Positions 6,833 to 15,064 of a stretch of DNA of 19,137 nucleotides are shown here, piece after piece; position 1 is the first letter of the stretch; every line of letters starts with the position of its first letter. The notes under the pieces are model-generated. The model had not been told where the DNA came from. It saw only the letters and a program-made list of their open reading frames with translations, and did no database searches. The stretch is from UBA4416 sp046345275 (GTDB lineage Bacteria > Bacteroidota > Bacteroidia > B-17B0 > Aurantibacillaceae): assembly GCA_046345275.1 (NCBI GenBank), contig JBKDJY010000171.1:1-19137 (forward strand), given 5' to 3'. Position numbers and translations under genes: made by a program.

Positions 6833-8110
6833 ATGTTTTACTATTTATTTCAATACTTAGATCAACAGTTTAACTTTCCTGGAGCTGGTGTTTTTCAATA
6901 TATTTCATTTAGAGCTGCTTTGGCTTTGCTATCATCACTCATCATTTCAATGGTATTTGGTAAACGCATCATTGCTTTAATTAAAAAGAAACAGATAGGC
7001 GAAACAATAAGAGAATTAGGCCTTACAGGACAAAACGAAAAAGCTGGTACACCTACCATGGGTGGATTAATAATTTTAGGCGCCATTATCATCCCGACTT
7101 TATTATTTACAAAAATATTTAATACATATATCTTACTCATGCTCATAACAACCATTTGGCTTGGTTTAATTGGATTTTTAGATGATTATATAAAAGTTTT
7201 TAAAAAAAATAAAGAAGGATTAGAAGGTAAATTTAAAGTGGTTGGACAAATTGGAATTGGATTAATTGTAGGAGCAGTCCTATATTTTCATCCAGATGTT
7301 GTTATCAAAGAAAAAAATTTGATACAAAACAAAAGCATTGTTATTCATAATGGTGTTGATGAAACGAATTGGAATTATACTGAAAGCAACGCTTCAAAGT
7401 ACGATTCTAAGCCTATTAAAACAATTAAAACAACCATTCCTTTTTTAAAAAATAATGAATTTGATTATACCCAAGTACTTTCTTTTTTGGGAGATCATGC
7501 AATTAAATATGGTTGGTTAATATTTATACCAATTGTAATTTTAGTAATAACAGCCGTTTCGAATGGAGCAAACATAACGGATGGCATTGATGGTTTAGCA
7601 TCTGGCACCAGTGCGATTATCGGTGTAACTCTAGGAATCTTAGCTTACGTAAGTGGTAATACAATTTTTGCAGATTATTTAAACATCATGTACATTCCTA
7701 ATTCGGGCGAGCTTGTTGTGTTTATGGCGGCATTTGTTGGTGCTTGTGTTGGATTTTTGTGGTACAATTCCTTTCCCGCTCAAGTTTTTATGGGTGATAC
7801 GGGTAGTTTGGCCTTAGGTGGTATTATTGCAGTGTACGCCATCGCTATCAGAAAAGAATTATTAATTCCCATTTTGTGTGGCGTCTTTTTAATTGAAAAT
7901 TTATCTGTGATTCTGCAAGTTTTCTATTTTAAATATCAACGAAAAAAAAATGGACTTGAATTTGCAAAAGCAAACCGTTTATTTAAAATGGCGCCACTAC
8001 ACCACCATTATCAGAAATCAGGATTTCATGAATCAAAAATTGTCATGCGCTTTTTTATAATTGGCATTATGCTAGCCGTACTTACCATCGTAACACTGAA
8101 ATTAAGATAA
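6833..8110 (+). CDS. mraY: Phospho-MurNAc-pentapeptide translocase MraY
   Basis: MraY transfers phospho-MurNAc-pentapeptide from UDP to undecaprenyl phosphate, forming lipid I at the inner membrane. The 425-residue polytopic protein has the key motifs: GTPTMGG at 72-78, the acidic pair DD at 117-118, NITDGIDGL at 247-255, MGDTGS at 320-325, and the histidine cluster PLHHH at 388-392. It is longer than the roughly 360 residues of E. coli MraY. The excess lies mainly in a polar stretch near residues 153-220, between the membrane segment that follows the DD motif and the one before NITDG, where a loop would be expected. I recall similar extensions in other Bacteroidota. The active-site motifs are intact. 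Confidence 0.96.
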   Translation: MFYYLFQYLDQQFNFPGAGVFQYISFRAALALLSSLIISMVFGKRIIALIKKKQIGETIRELGLTGQNEKAGTPTMGGLIILGAIIIPTLLFTKIFNTYILLMLITTIWLGLIGFLDDYIKVFKKNKEGLEGKFKVVGQIGIGLIVGAVLYFHPDVVIKEKNLIQNKSIVIHNGVDETNWNYTESNASKYDSKPIKTIKTTIPFLKNNEFDYTQVLSFLGDHAIKYGWLIFIPIVILVITAVSNGANITDGIDGLASGTSAIIGVTLGILAYVSGNTIFADYLNIMYIPNSGELVVFMAAFVGACVGFLWYNSFPAQVFMGDTGSLALGGIIAVYAIAIRKELLIPILCGVFLIENLSVILQVFYFKYQRKKNGLEFAKANRLFKMAPLHHHYQKSGFHESKIVMRFFIIGIMLAVLTIVTLKLR

Positions 8111-8117
8111 AATTAAA

Positions 8118-9491
8118 TTGAACTCTCACAAAAATATAACTGAAACTAAATCGCGCTTAGTCATTCTTGGCTCAGGTGAAAGTGGATTGGGAAGTGCAAT
8201 TCTGGGAATAACAAAAGGATTTGAAGTTTTTGTATCTGATAATCACAAAATTTCTGAAAAAAATAAAACAGAGTTAGTAAATCATAAAATTCTTTTTGAA
8301 GAAGAAATGCATTCGGAGGATTTAATTTTAAATGCAAATGAAATTATTAAAAGCCCCGGCATACCTGATAGCGCTGATATAATTATAAAAGCTAAAGAAA
8401 AAAATATTCCAATTATTTCAGAAATAGAATTTGCGGGAAGGTACACGAATGCAAAAACCATTTGTATCACTGGCAGTAATGGAAAAACAACCACCACTTT
8501 ATTGACCTATCACATCTTTAAAAAAGCTGGCTACAATGTAGGTTTAGCAGGTAATATAGGAAAAAGCTTTGCTTATCAAGTTGCAACAAAAAACTTCGAT
8601 TACTATATATTAGAATTAAGCAGTTTTCAATTAGATGGCATGTTTAATTTTAAAGCTGATATATCTGTCTTATTAAATATAACGCCTGATCATTTAGATC
8701 GATATCAATTCAAATTCGAAAACTACGTAGCATCTAAATTTCGTGTGATACAAAACCAAACATGTAATGATTCATTTATTTATTGTGCCGACGATAAAGT
8801 GATAGAAGATTATTTAAATCATATTTCGATAAAAGCAGAAAAGATTCCAATCAGTATTAAGAAAACGATTGAAGGAAACGGAGCTTTTTTAAAAGAAAAT
8901 AAAATAACCCTTAACTATAATAATAAACCTAAACCCTTAATTATGACAATTGAACAATTAGCACTTGCTGGAAAGCACAATGTTTACAACTCAATGGCTG
9001 CATCGATGGCAGCCACTATAGTCAATATCCGAAAAGATATTATTCGCGAAAGTCTGGAAGATTTTGTTAATGTTGAACACCGTTTAGAATTTGTTGCCAA
9101 TGTAAATGGCATAGAATTTATAAATGATTCAAAAGCAACAAACATCAATTCAGCTTGGTATGCTTTGGAGAGCATGAATAAACCTACTATTTGGATTGTT
9201 GGTGGACAAGACAAAGGAAATAATTATGAAGAATTAACAACGTTGGTTAATGAAAAAGTTAAAGCCATCGTTTGTTTAGGATTAGATAATAAAAAAATCA
9301 TCAAAGCTTTTAAAAAATATGTTGAAGTCATTGTAGAAACAACTTCAGCTCAAGAAGCAGTTGATGTTTCAAACAAATTGGCAAAAAGTGGCGATGTCGT
9401 TTTATTATCACCTGCTTGTGCAAGTTTTGATTTGTTTAAAAATTACGAAGATAGAGGAGCTCAATTTAAAAAATCTGTAAGAAGTTTATAA
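8118..9491 (+). CDS. murD: UDP-MurNAc-L-Ala:D-Glu ligase MurD
   Basis: MurD adds D-glutamate to UDP-MurNAc-L-alanine in the cytoplasm. The 457-residue protein is full length: an N-terminal nucleotide-sugar domain, an ATPase domain with GSNGKTTT at 119-126 (Lys123), LELSSFQLD at 165-173, a probable carbamylated lysine at Lys207, EHRLEF at 320-325, and a C-terminal domain with NDSKATN at 336-342, GGQDKG at 362-367 and SPACASFDLF at 431-440. These match the residues that hold D-Glu and ATP in the family. The start is a TTG at 8118, seven bases after mraY. The stop codon is followed without any spacer by a second gene that repeats the C-terminal domain alone. Confidence 0.95.
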   Translation: MNSHKNITETKSRLVILGSGESGLGSAILGITKGFEVFVSDNHKISEKNKTELVNHKILFEEEMHSEDLILNANEIIKSPGIPDSADIIIKAKEKNIPIISEIEFAGRYTNAKTICITGSNGKTTTTLLTYHIFKKAGYNVGLAGNIGKSFAYQVATKNFDYYILELSSFQLDGMFNFKADISVLLNITPDHLDRYQFKFENYVASKFRVIQNQTCNDSFIYCADDKVIEDYLNHISIKAEKIPISIKKTIEGNGAFLKENKITLNYNNKPKPLIMTIEQLALAGKHNVYNSMAASMAATIVNIRKDIIRESLEDFVNVEHRLEFVANVNGIEFINDSKATNINSAWYALESMNKPTIWIVGGQDKGNNYEELTTLVNEKVKAIVCLGLDNKKIIKAFKKYVEVIVETTSAQEAVDVSNKLAKSGDVVLLSPACASFDLFKNYEDRGAQFKKSVRSL

Positions 9492-9968
9492 ATGAAACAC
9501 ATCATCAAAGAAATACCGATTTCTAAACTAGAATCTTTTAAAAGAAATACTGAACATAACATGGAGGTTGTTGATACTAAAAATGGTATTACATATATCA
9601 ATGATTCAAAATCTATTTCTGCAAAATTGTCTGCTGAAAATATTAATTCAATTGACGCAGAGTTAGTGTTAATTTTTGGAGGAGACGATTTAAAAACAGA
9701 TTACGCTTGGTTTAAATTTGATAACTATTACAATATTAAAACTGTAATCTATTATGGTAGAAGATTACCAGAAATAAAAAACATCTTTAATAAACATGTG
9801 ATGGTAATAGTAATTGATAATTTAGAAAATGCTGTATCTATAGCAAAAAATCGTGCACTGAAAAATCAAGTCGTTTTGTTTTCACCAGCTTGTCCAAGTT
9901 ATGATCCTTTTGATAATTACATCAACAGAGGAAATAAATTTAAAGAATTGGTTTCAAAAATAGAGTAA
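9492..9968 (+). CDS. Stand-alone MurD C-terminal-domain paralogue
   Basis: This 158-residue protein aligns only with the last third of a MurD ligase. LESFKRNTEHNMEV (13-26) matches the LEDFVNVEHRLEF linker of the adjacent MurD. It is followed by YINDSKSIS (35-43), FGGDDLKTDY (62-71) and SPACPSYDPFDNYINRG (131-147), all in the MurD order. The UDP-binding domain and the ATPase domain with its P-loop are entirely absent, so it cannot be a complete ligase. Some D-Glu-contact positions of the family seem kept (the second Ser of the SPAC motif), while the Thr of NDSKAT is replaced by Ile42. The ATG directly follows the murD stop. Its aspartate codons are mostly GAT (8 of 10), like the host operon, which suggests old residence or an origin by duplication. 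It could be a modulator or partner of MurD, a D-Glu-binding protein, or a decaying duplicate. Function is unknown. Confidence 0.85.
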   Translation: MKHIIKEIPISKLESFKRNTEHNMEVVDTKNGITYINDSKSISAKLSAENINSIDAELVLIFGGDDLKTDYAWFKFDNYYNIKTVIYYGRRLPEIKNIFNKHVMVIVIDNLENAVSIAKNRALKNQVVLFSPACPSYDPFDNYINRGNKFKELVSKIE

Positions 9969-10000
9969 CTAAATTTTTCTAAAGGTAAAAGTGTAACAAA

Positions 10001-11137
10001 ATGAACGTATTTAAATACCTAAAAGGAGATCGGGTAATTTGGGCAATCGTATTTTTATTGTCTTTACTTTCAGTGCTTGTAGTGTATAGTTCCGTTGTAA
10101 CATTGGCTCATAAATACAAACAAGGTAATGCCGAAGTTTTTTTATTTAAACATTCTTTTTTAATTATTTGTGGCATCGCAATCATGTATTTTATTCATAA
10201 AATAAGATACACCTTGTTTTCAAAAGTTGCTCAAATTGGAATGTTTTTAATTGTTCCATTATTATTATTTACATTATTAAAAGGAGTAAGCGCAGGAGAT
10301 GCAAGCAGATGGATTGCAATACCAGGGTTAGGATTAACATTTCAATCTTCTGACGTAGCAAAAATTATCTTACTAATTTTTGTGGCGCGCACACTCACTT
10401 TAAAACAAAATCAATTAGATGACTTTAAGTCTCTATTTAAATATATTTTATTGCCTGTTGGTTTTATTTGTTTATTAATACTTCCTGCAAATTTTTCTAC
10501 GGCGGCTTTGTTATTTGTAAACTGTTTATTCTTAATGTTTGTAGGAAGAATAAAATTCAAATTTATAACTTACATCTTGGGAGCTTGTATTGTGTTTGCT
10601 GTATTTTTAGGTTTAATTATTTATCAATTTCCTGATTTAATTTCACGAGGAGCAACTTGGAAATCACGGATCGAAAATTTTAGCAGTGGAGACTCTAAAA
10701 ATAATTATCAAAGCGATCAAGCAAAAATTGCTATCGCAACAGGTGGAATTATTGGAAAAGGTCCAGGAAATAGCACACAAAGAGCATTTTTGCCACAAGC
10801 ATCTTCTGATTTTATATACGCCATCATCATTGAAGAATATGGCTTAATAACTGGTTTCATTTTAATTTTTTTATACATGATTTTATTATTTAGAGGGATA
10901 AGAATTTTAAGAAATTCAGAAAAACCATTTGGAGGTCTTGTCGCAATTGGATTAAGTTTCAGTTTAGTATTTCAGGCATTAATAAACATGGCAGTTGCAG
11001 TTAATTTATTTCCTGTAACAGGCCAGCCATTACCATTGGTAAGTATGGGAGGAACATCAGTTTGGTTCACTTGTATTTCAATCGGAATTATTTTAAGTGT
11101 CAGCAGAGTTAATGATGAAAAAGAAACAACAATATAA
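10001..11137 (+). CDS. ftsW: Septal peptidoglycan glycosyltransferase FtsW (SEDS)
   Basis: FtsW is the membrane glycan polymerase of the divisome; it uses lipid II and works with FtsI. The 378-residue polytopic protein carries the SEDS motifs: SRWIAIPGLGLTFQSSDVAK at 102-121, the GPGNSTQ loop at 254-260, SSDFIYAIIIEEYG at 268-281 with the catalytic-position Asp270, and the C-terminal NLFPVTGQPLPLVSMGGTS at 335-353. RodA is the main alternative, but the dcw location next to murG and murC favours FtsW. It starts 32 bases after the MurD-like gene. The 100 bases after its stop are the first of the two widest spacers in the train. Confidence 0.93.
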   Translation: MNVFKYLKGDRVIWAIVFLLSLLSVLVVYSSVVTLAHKYKQGNAEVFLFKHSFLIICGIAIMYFIHKIRYTLFSKVAQIGMFLIVPLLLFTLLKGVSAGDASRWIAIPGLGLTFQSSDVAKIILLIFVARTLTLKQNQLDDFKSLFKYILLPVGFICLLILPANFSTAALLFVNCLFLMFVGRIKFKFITYILGACIVFAVFLGLIIYQFPDLISRGATWKSRIENFSSGDSKNNYQSDQAKIAIATGGIIGKGPGNSTQRAFLPQASSDFIYAIIIEEYGLITGFILIFLYMILLFRGIRILRNSEKPFGGLVAIGLSFSLVFQALINMAVAVNLFPVTGQPLPLVSMGGTSVWFTCISIGIILSVSRVNDEKETTI

Positions 11138-11237
11138 AAAAGTACAGGTTAAAACCATTTAGTTATGCGCAACCAAAACGTTCCAAAAAAACTACAATGA
11201 TTACAAAAAATACAAAAAACATAACACAGACGACAGA
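11138..11237 (+). other. Spacer upstream of the inserted transglutaminase gene
   Basis: This 100-base spacer contains GTTATGCGC (11162-11170), similar to GTTAATGCGC at 104-113 near the window's left edge. A string rich in ACAGAC and GACGACAG follows just before the ATG, unlike other spacers here. No TAnnTTTG promoter element is visible. It may mark the left boundary of an acquired segment. Confidence 0.3.
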
Positions 11238-12419
11238 ATGAAACTCTTAAAATTTATATTTCTTTTTATCGTAGGAACACAGACAATTTTTGCTCAAAAG
11301 ACTACAGTAAATGATTTTTCTGCCATTGACAAAAAAGCATTGCAACTTCCCGATTCATTGACAAAGACTACTGACCGTATTGCAAGCTACATTAATTCTA
11401 ACTTTTCTACTGAGAAAGACAAATCCCGAGCAATATTTATTTGGGTTGCATCAAATATTCAATATGACATTGACAATATGTTTGCAATAAATTTTTACGA
11501 AAAGAAAGAAGAAAAAATATTAAAACCACTTAGGACAAGAAAAGGAATTTGCGAAAATTATGCCTCATTATTTACAGACATCTGCAAGAAAACAGGAATT
11601 AAGTCTTTTGTAATTGAAGGTTACACAAAACAAAATGGATTTACAGACTATATTCCACACGCCTGGAGTGCTGCACTTATTGACAGCTCTTGGTTTCTAT
11701 TTGACCCAACTTGGGGTTCAGGTTATGTAAATGGCGGAAAGTTTTTTAAAAAAATAAACAACGAATATTATAAATCAAGCCCAACAACAATTATCAAATC
11801 TCATATTCCATTTGACTATTTGTGGCAGTTTCTAAATTACCCAATTACAAACCAAGAATTTTATGAAGGCAAAACACAACAAAATAAAACTAAACCATTC
11901 TTTAATTTCAAAGACACAATTCAATTATTTGAAAAGCAAACTCATATTGACCAGTTAATTTCATCTGCATATCGAGTAGAAAAAAATGGAGTAAAAAACT
12001 CATTAGTGTTTGACAGGCTTAAACATCTAAAATTAGAAATAGAAAATGACAGACAAAGCAAAACTATAAATTTATATAATTCATCTGTTCTTGACTACAA
12101 CGAAGCAATAAATGTTTTAAACGAATTTATAAATTACAGAAACAAACAATTTACTCCAATGAAAACTGACTCTGAAATACAAAATATGCTTGATGTTTCT
12201 GACAATAAACTTAAGGAAGCAAAAAATAAGTTAGGAGAAATTTCTACCAAAGATTTCAATACTGTTAATATGATTAAACAACTTACAAAATCAATTGAGG
12301 ATGCTTCAAAACAAATGAAAGAACAACAAGATTGGTTAAAATTATATTTAAGTAAAAGTAAATCTGCAAGAAAATCTATGTTTTACAAAGTAACTTGGTT
12401 CGGTATACCTTTAAATTAA
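11238..12419 (+). CDS. Secreted transglutaminase-like (Cyk3-type) protein
   Basis: The 393-residue product starts with a probable signal peptide (1-19, cleavage near A19/Q20) and should act outside the inner membrane. A transglutaminase-like cysteine domain spans about residues 45-165, with a complete triad: Cys105 in KGICENYASLF, His141 in PHAWSAALID and Asp156 in LFDPTWG. This pattern resembles the bacterial proteins grouped with yeast Cyk3, a cytokinesis factor; whether it is a peptidase, a cross-linker or something else is not shown. The C-terminal half is polar, with helical and possibly coiled-coil segments near 310-370. The gene is not part of the usual dcw set. It uses GAC for 17 of 23 aspartates, against 3 of 10 in ftsW and 1 of 13 in murG, and is flanked by spacers of 100 and 114 bases. 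Acquisition from elsewhere is likely. Its strand lets the operon be read through. Confidence 0.82.
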   Translation: MKLLKFIFLFIVGTQTIFAQKTTVNDFSAIDKKALQLPDSLTKTTDRIASYINSNFSTEKDKSRAIFIWVASNIQYDIDNMFAINFYEKKEEKILKPLRTRKGICENYASLFTDICKKTGIKSFVIEGYTKQNGFTDYIPHAWSAALIDSSWFLFDPTWGSGYVNGGKFFKKINNEYYKSSPTTIIKSHIPFDYLWQFLNYPITNQEFYEGKTQQNKTKPFFNFKDTIQLFEKQTHIDQLISSAYRVEKNGVKNSLVFDRLKHLKLEIENDRQSKTINLYNSSVLDYNEAINVLNEFINYRNKQFTPMKTDSEIQNMLDVSDNKLKEAKNKLGEISTKDFNTVNMIKQLTKSIEDASKQMKEQQDWLKLYLSKSKSARKSMFYKVTWFGIPLN

Positions 12420-12533
12420 GGCATGGACAGACAATTAAAAATATCGACGCTATGAAAATGAAGAATCAATAAAAGTTTTGAAAAAAAATTAAAACGAAAA
12501 AAATATTTTATAATTAATAGGTGCTAAATTAAA

Positions 12534-13649
12534 ATGGGAAAATCTCTAAAAGTTATTTTGAGTGGTGGTGGCACAGGCGGTCACATATTCCCTGCAATAG
12601 CAATTGCTAATGAGTTGAAAAAATTAGTCCCTAAAGTTGAAATTCTATTTGTTGGCGCTTTAGGAAAAATGGAAATGGAAAAAGTTCCATCAGCTGGATA
12701 TAAAATTATTGGTATTCCCATTGCTGGTTTTCAGAGAAATTTTAGTTTGGCTAATTTTAAGTTGCCATTTTTAATCTTAAAAAGTTTACTGCAAACCCGA
12801 AAAATAATAGATGAGTTTAAACCAGATGTTGTTATCGGAACTGGTGGCTATGCATCTGGACCTTTATTAAAAGCAGCTACAAGCAAAAGAATTCCCACTT
12901 TATTACAAGAACAAAATTCTTACGCTGGTATTACCAATAAAATTTTATCAAAAAAAGCAAATAAAATTTGCGTTGCATATGATGGAATGGAAAAATTTTT
13001 CGATAAAGAAAAAATTGTTTTAACAGGTAATCCTGTTAGGCAAGATATTTTAAATAGAAATATTAATCAAGATGAAGCCTATCAATTTTTCAATTTAGAT
13101 AAAAGTAAAAAAACTGTTTTGGTAATCGGCGGTAGTCTTGGTGCCCGAGGAATTAATGAAGCCATTGCTTTAGGATTAAAACAATTTTCAGATCATAACA
13201 TTCAACTCATTTGGCAAACAGGAAAAACATATTTTGAAATTGCAAATGAAAAGGCATTATCTCATTCCACACAATACATAAAACCGTATGATTTTATTTT
13301 TAGAATGGATTATGCTTATACAGTAGCTGACTTAGTAATTTCTAGGGCAGGTGCAGGAGCCATTTCAGAAATATGTATCGTTTCAAAACCATCCATTTTA
13401 ATTCCTTTACCAAGTGCAGCAGAGGATCATCAAACAAAAAATGCCATGTCTTTGGTTTTAAAAAATGCTGCAGTCCTAATAAAAGAAAGTGATGCTAAAA
13501 ATAGTTTAATTCATAAAATAATTTCGTTATTAAACAATGAAGAAGAATTAATTGAACTGAGCAAAAATGTAGGCACACTTGCCTTACCAAACTCAACTCA
13601 TCTTATTGCCAATGAAGTTTTGAAACTAGCAAATTATCAATCATCATGA
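12534..13649 (+). CDS. murG: Lipid II synthase MurG (GlcNAc transferase)
   Basis: MurG adds GlcNAc from UDP-GlcNAc to lipid I on the cytoplasmic face of the membrane, producing lipid II. The 371-residue GT-B protein has the glycine-rich loop GGTGGHIFP at 12-20, TGGYASGP at 103-110, NPVR at 166-169, GGSLGA at 199-204, SRAGAGAISE at 270-279 and PLPSAAEDHQTKNA at 291-304. These cover the lipid-facing N-domain and the UDP-GlcNAc site in the C-domain. The start ATG follows a 114-base spacer in which no clear promoter was found, so it probably depends on read-through from upstream. Its end overlaps murC by four bases (ATGA), indicating coupled translation. Confidence 0.96.
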   Translation: MGKSLKVILSGGGTGGHIFPAIAIANELKKLVPKVEILFVGALGKMEMEKVPSAGYKIIGIPIAGFQRNFSLANFKLPFLILKSLLQTRKIIDEFKPDVVIGTGGYASGPLLKAATSKRIPTLLQEQNSYAGITNKILSKKANKICVAYDGMEKFFDKEKIVLTGNPVRQDILNRNINQDEAYQFFNLDKSKKTVLVIGGSLGARGINEAIALGLKQFSDHNIQLIWQTGKTYFEIANEKALSHSTQYIKPYDFIFRMDYAYTVADLVISRAGAGAISEICIVSKPSILIPLPSAAEDHQTKNAMSLVLKNAAVLIKESDAKNSLIHKIISLLNNEEELIELSKNVGTLALPNSTHLIANEVLKLANYQSS

Positions 13650-15052
13650 AGATTTTAAATTATCAGCTATATTATTTTTTTGGAATTGGAGGTATTGGGA
13701 TGAGTGCTTTAGCAAGGTATTTTAACCACTATGGTAAAACTGTTTATGGCTATGATAAAACTGAAAGTAATCTAACAAAAGAATTAAAATCTGAAGGAAT
13801 ACAAATACACTTTGAAGAAGATTTAGATTTATTAAAAAAAATTATTTCTACTTATGATAAAAAAAATATTTTATTTATTTATACACCTGCTATTCCTCAT
13901 CATCACCAAGAATTATTATTTATCAAACAAGAAGAATTTAATTTACAAAAAAGAGCTTGGGTATTAGGAGAAATAACAAAACAATTTAAAACAATTGCAA
14001 TTGCAGGTACGCATGGCAAAACTACCACAACAACATTAGTAGCTCATCTTTTAAAAACGGCTGGTATAAATTGTTTTGCTTTTTTAGGCGGAATTTCTCA
14101 AAACTATGAAACAAATTTATTGTTAGGTGATGCCAATGATACCAATGCTTATGTGGTTGTGGAAGCTGATGAATACGACCGCTCATTCTTAACTTTGAAT
14201 CCTTATTTTGCAGTTATCACGAGCGTAGATCCAGATCATCTAGATATTTATGGAGATAAAAATGCCATGTACGAAAGCTATGAGAAATTTGCTTCTCAAG
14301 TCCAACCAAACGGAATTTTAATTGTTAAAAAAGCTGTTGATAACGATTTGAATATCAAAGTTAAAAGATTCATCTACTCCCTAAATTTAGATACAGATTT
14401 TTCTGCAAATTCTATAAAAATTGTTGATGGCGAATTTTGTTACAACATCAATAGTATCATAGAATCGGTAAGCGACGTGGCAATTGGTTTGCCAGGTTTA
14501 CATAATGTAGAAAACTCGATAGCAGCAGTAGCAGTTGCGCAACAGTTGGGTGTTAAAGGTGACGCTATAAATAAAGCCTTACGTTCTTTTAAAGGTGTGA
14601 AAAGAAGATTTGATTATCGGTTAAAATCAAAAACTTTAGTTTATATAGATGATTATGCACATCATCCAGAAGAATTAAATGCAGTTATAACTGCGACTAA
14701 ACAATTGTATCCTAACAAAATCATTACTGGCATTTTTCAACCCCATTTATTTTCTCGCACAAAAGATTTTTCGGATGAGTTTGCTAAAAGCTTGGATTTA
14801 TTAGATGTATGTGTGTTATTAGAAATTTATCCGGCGCGCGAACAACCAATTGAGGGAATAAATTCACAGATGTTACTTGATAAAATGATTTGTAAAAATA
14901 AATTTTTGGTTGAAAAAGAAAATGTAATTGAATTTTTAAAATCAAGAAAGAATGAAGTCATATTGACGCTGGGGGCAGGAGATATTGACACTTTAATTGA
15001 ACCAATAGAAAGTTATTTAAGAAGTAGCATTGAAACTGTTACAATTAAATAA
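13646..15052 (+). CDS. murC: UDP-MurNAc:L-alanine ligase MurC
   Basis: MurC attaches the first stem-peptide residue, L-alanine, to UDP-MurNAc with ATP in the cytoplasm. The 468-residue protein has the N-terminal dinucleotide-type loop GIGGIGMS at 13-20, the P-loop GTHGKTTTT at 121-129, VEADEYDRSF at 172-181, DPDHLDIYG at 195-203, DDYAHHPEE at 335-343, QPHLFSRT at 365-372 and GAGDID at 443-448. DDYAHHP and EADEYDRSF separate MurC from MurD, MurE and MurF. It overlaps murG by four bases and lies twelve bases before ftsQ. Confidence 0.96.
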   Translation: MKILNYQLYYFFGIGGIGMSALARYFNHYGKTVYGYDKTESNLTKELKSEGIQIHFEEDLDLLKKIISTYDKKNILFIYTPAIPHHHQELLFIKQEEFNLQKRAWVLGEITKQFKTIAIAGTHGKTTTTTLVAHLLKTAGINCFAFLGGISQNYETNLLLGDANDTNAYVVVEADEYDRSFLTLNPYFAVITSVDPDHLDIYGDKNAMYESYEKFASQVQPNGILIVKKAVDNDLNIKVKRFIYSLNLDTDFSANSIKIVDGEFCYNINSIIESVSDVAIGLPGLHNVENSIAAVAVAQQLGVKGDAINKALRSFKGVKRRFDYRLKSKTLVYIDDYAHHPEELNAVITATKQLYPNKIITGIFQPHLFSRTKDFSDEFAKSLDLLDVCVLLEIYPAREQPIEGINSQMLLDKMICKNKFLVEKENVIEFLKSRKNEVILTLGAGDIDTLIEPIESYLRSSIETVTIK

Positions 15053-15064
15053 AATGAAAACTAA

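Noticed and set aside
9492..9968. Frameshifted C-terminal end of murD
   Set aside because: murD already has a complete C-terminal domain with all motifs before its stop. The second gene repeats that domain with a divergent sequence and its own ATG.
10001..11137. RodA rather than FtsW
   Set aside because: The SEDS motifs fit both, but the location between murD and murG in a dcw cluster is the normal place of ftsW.
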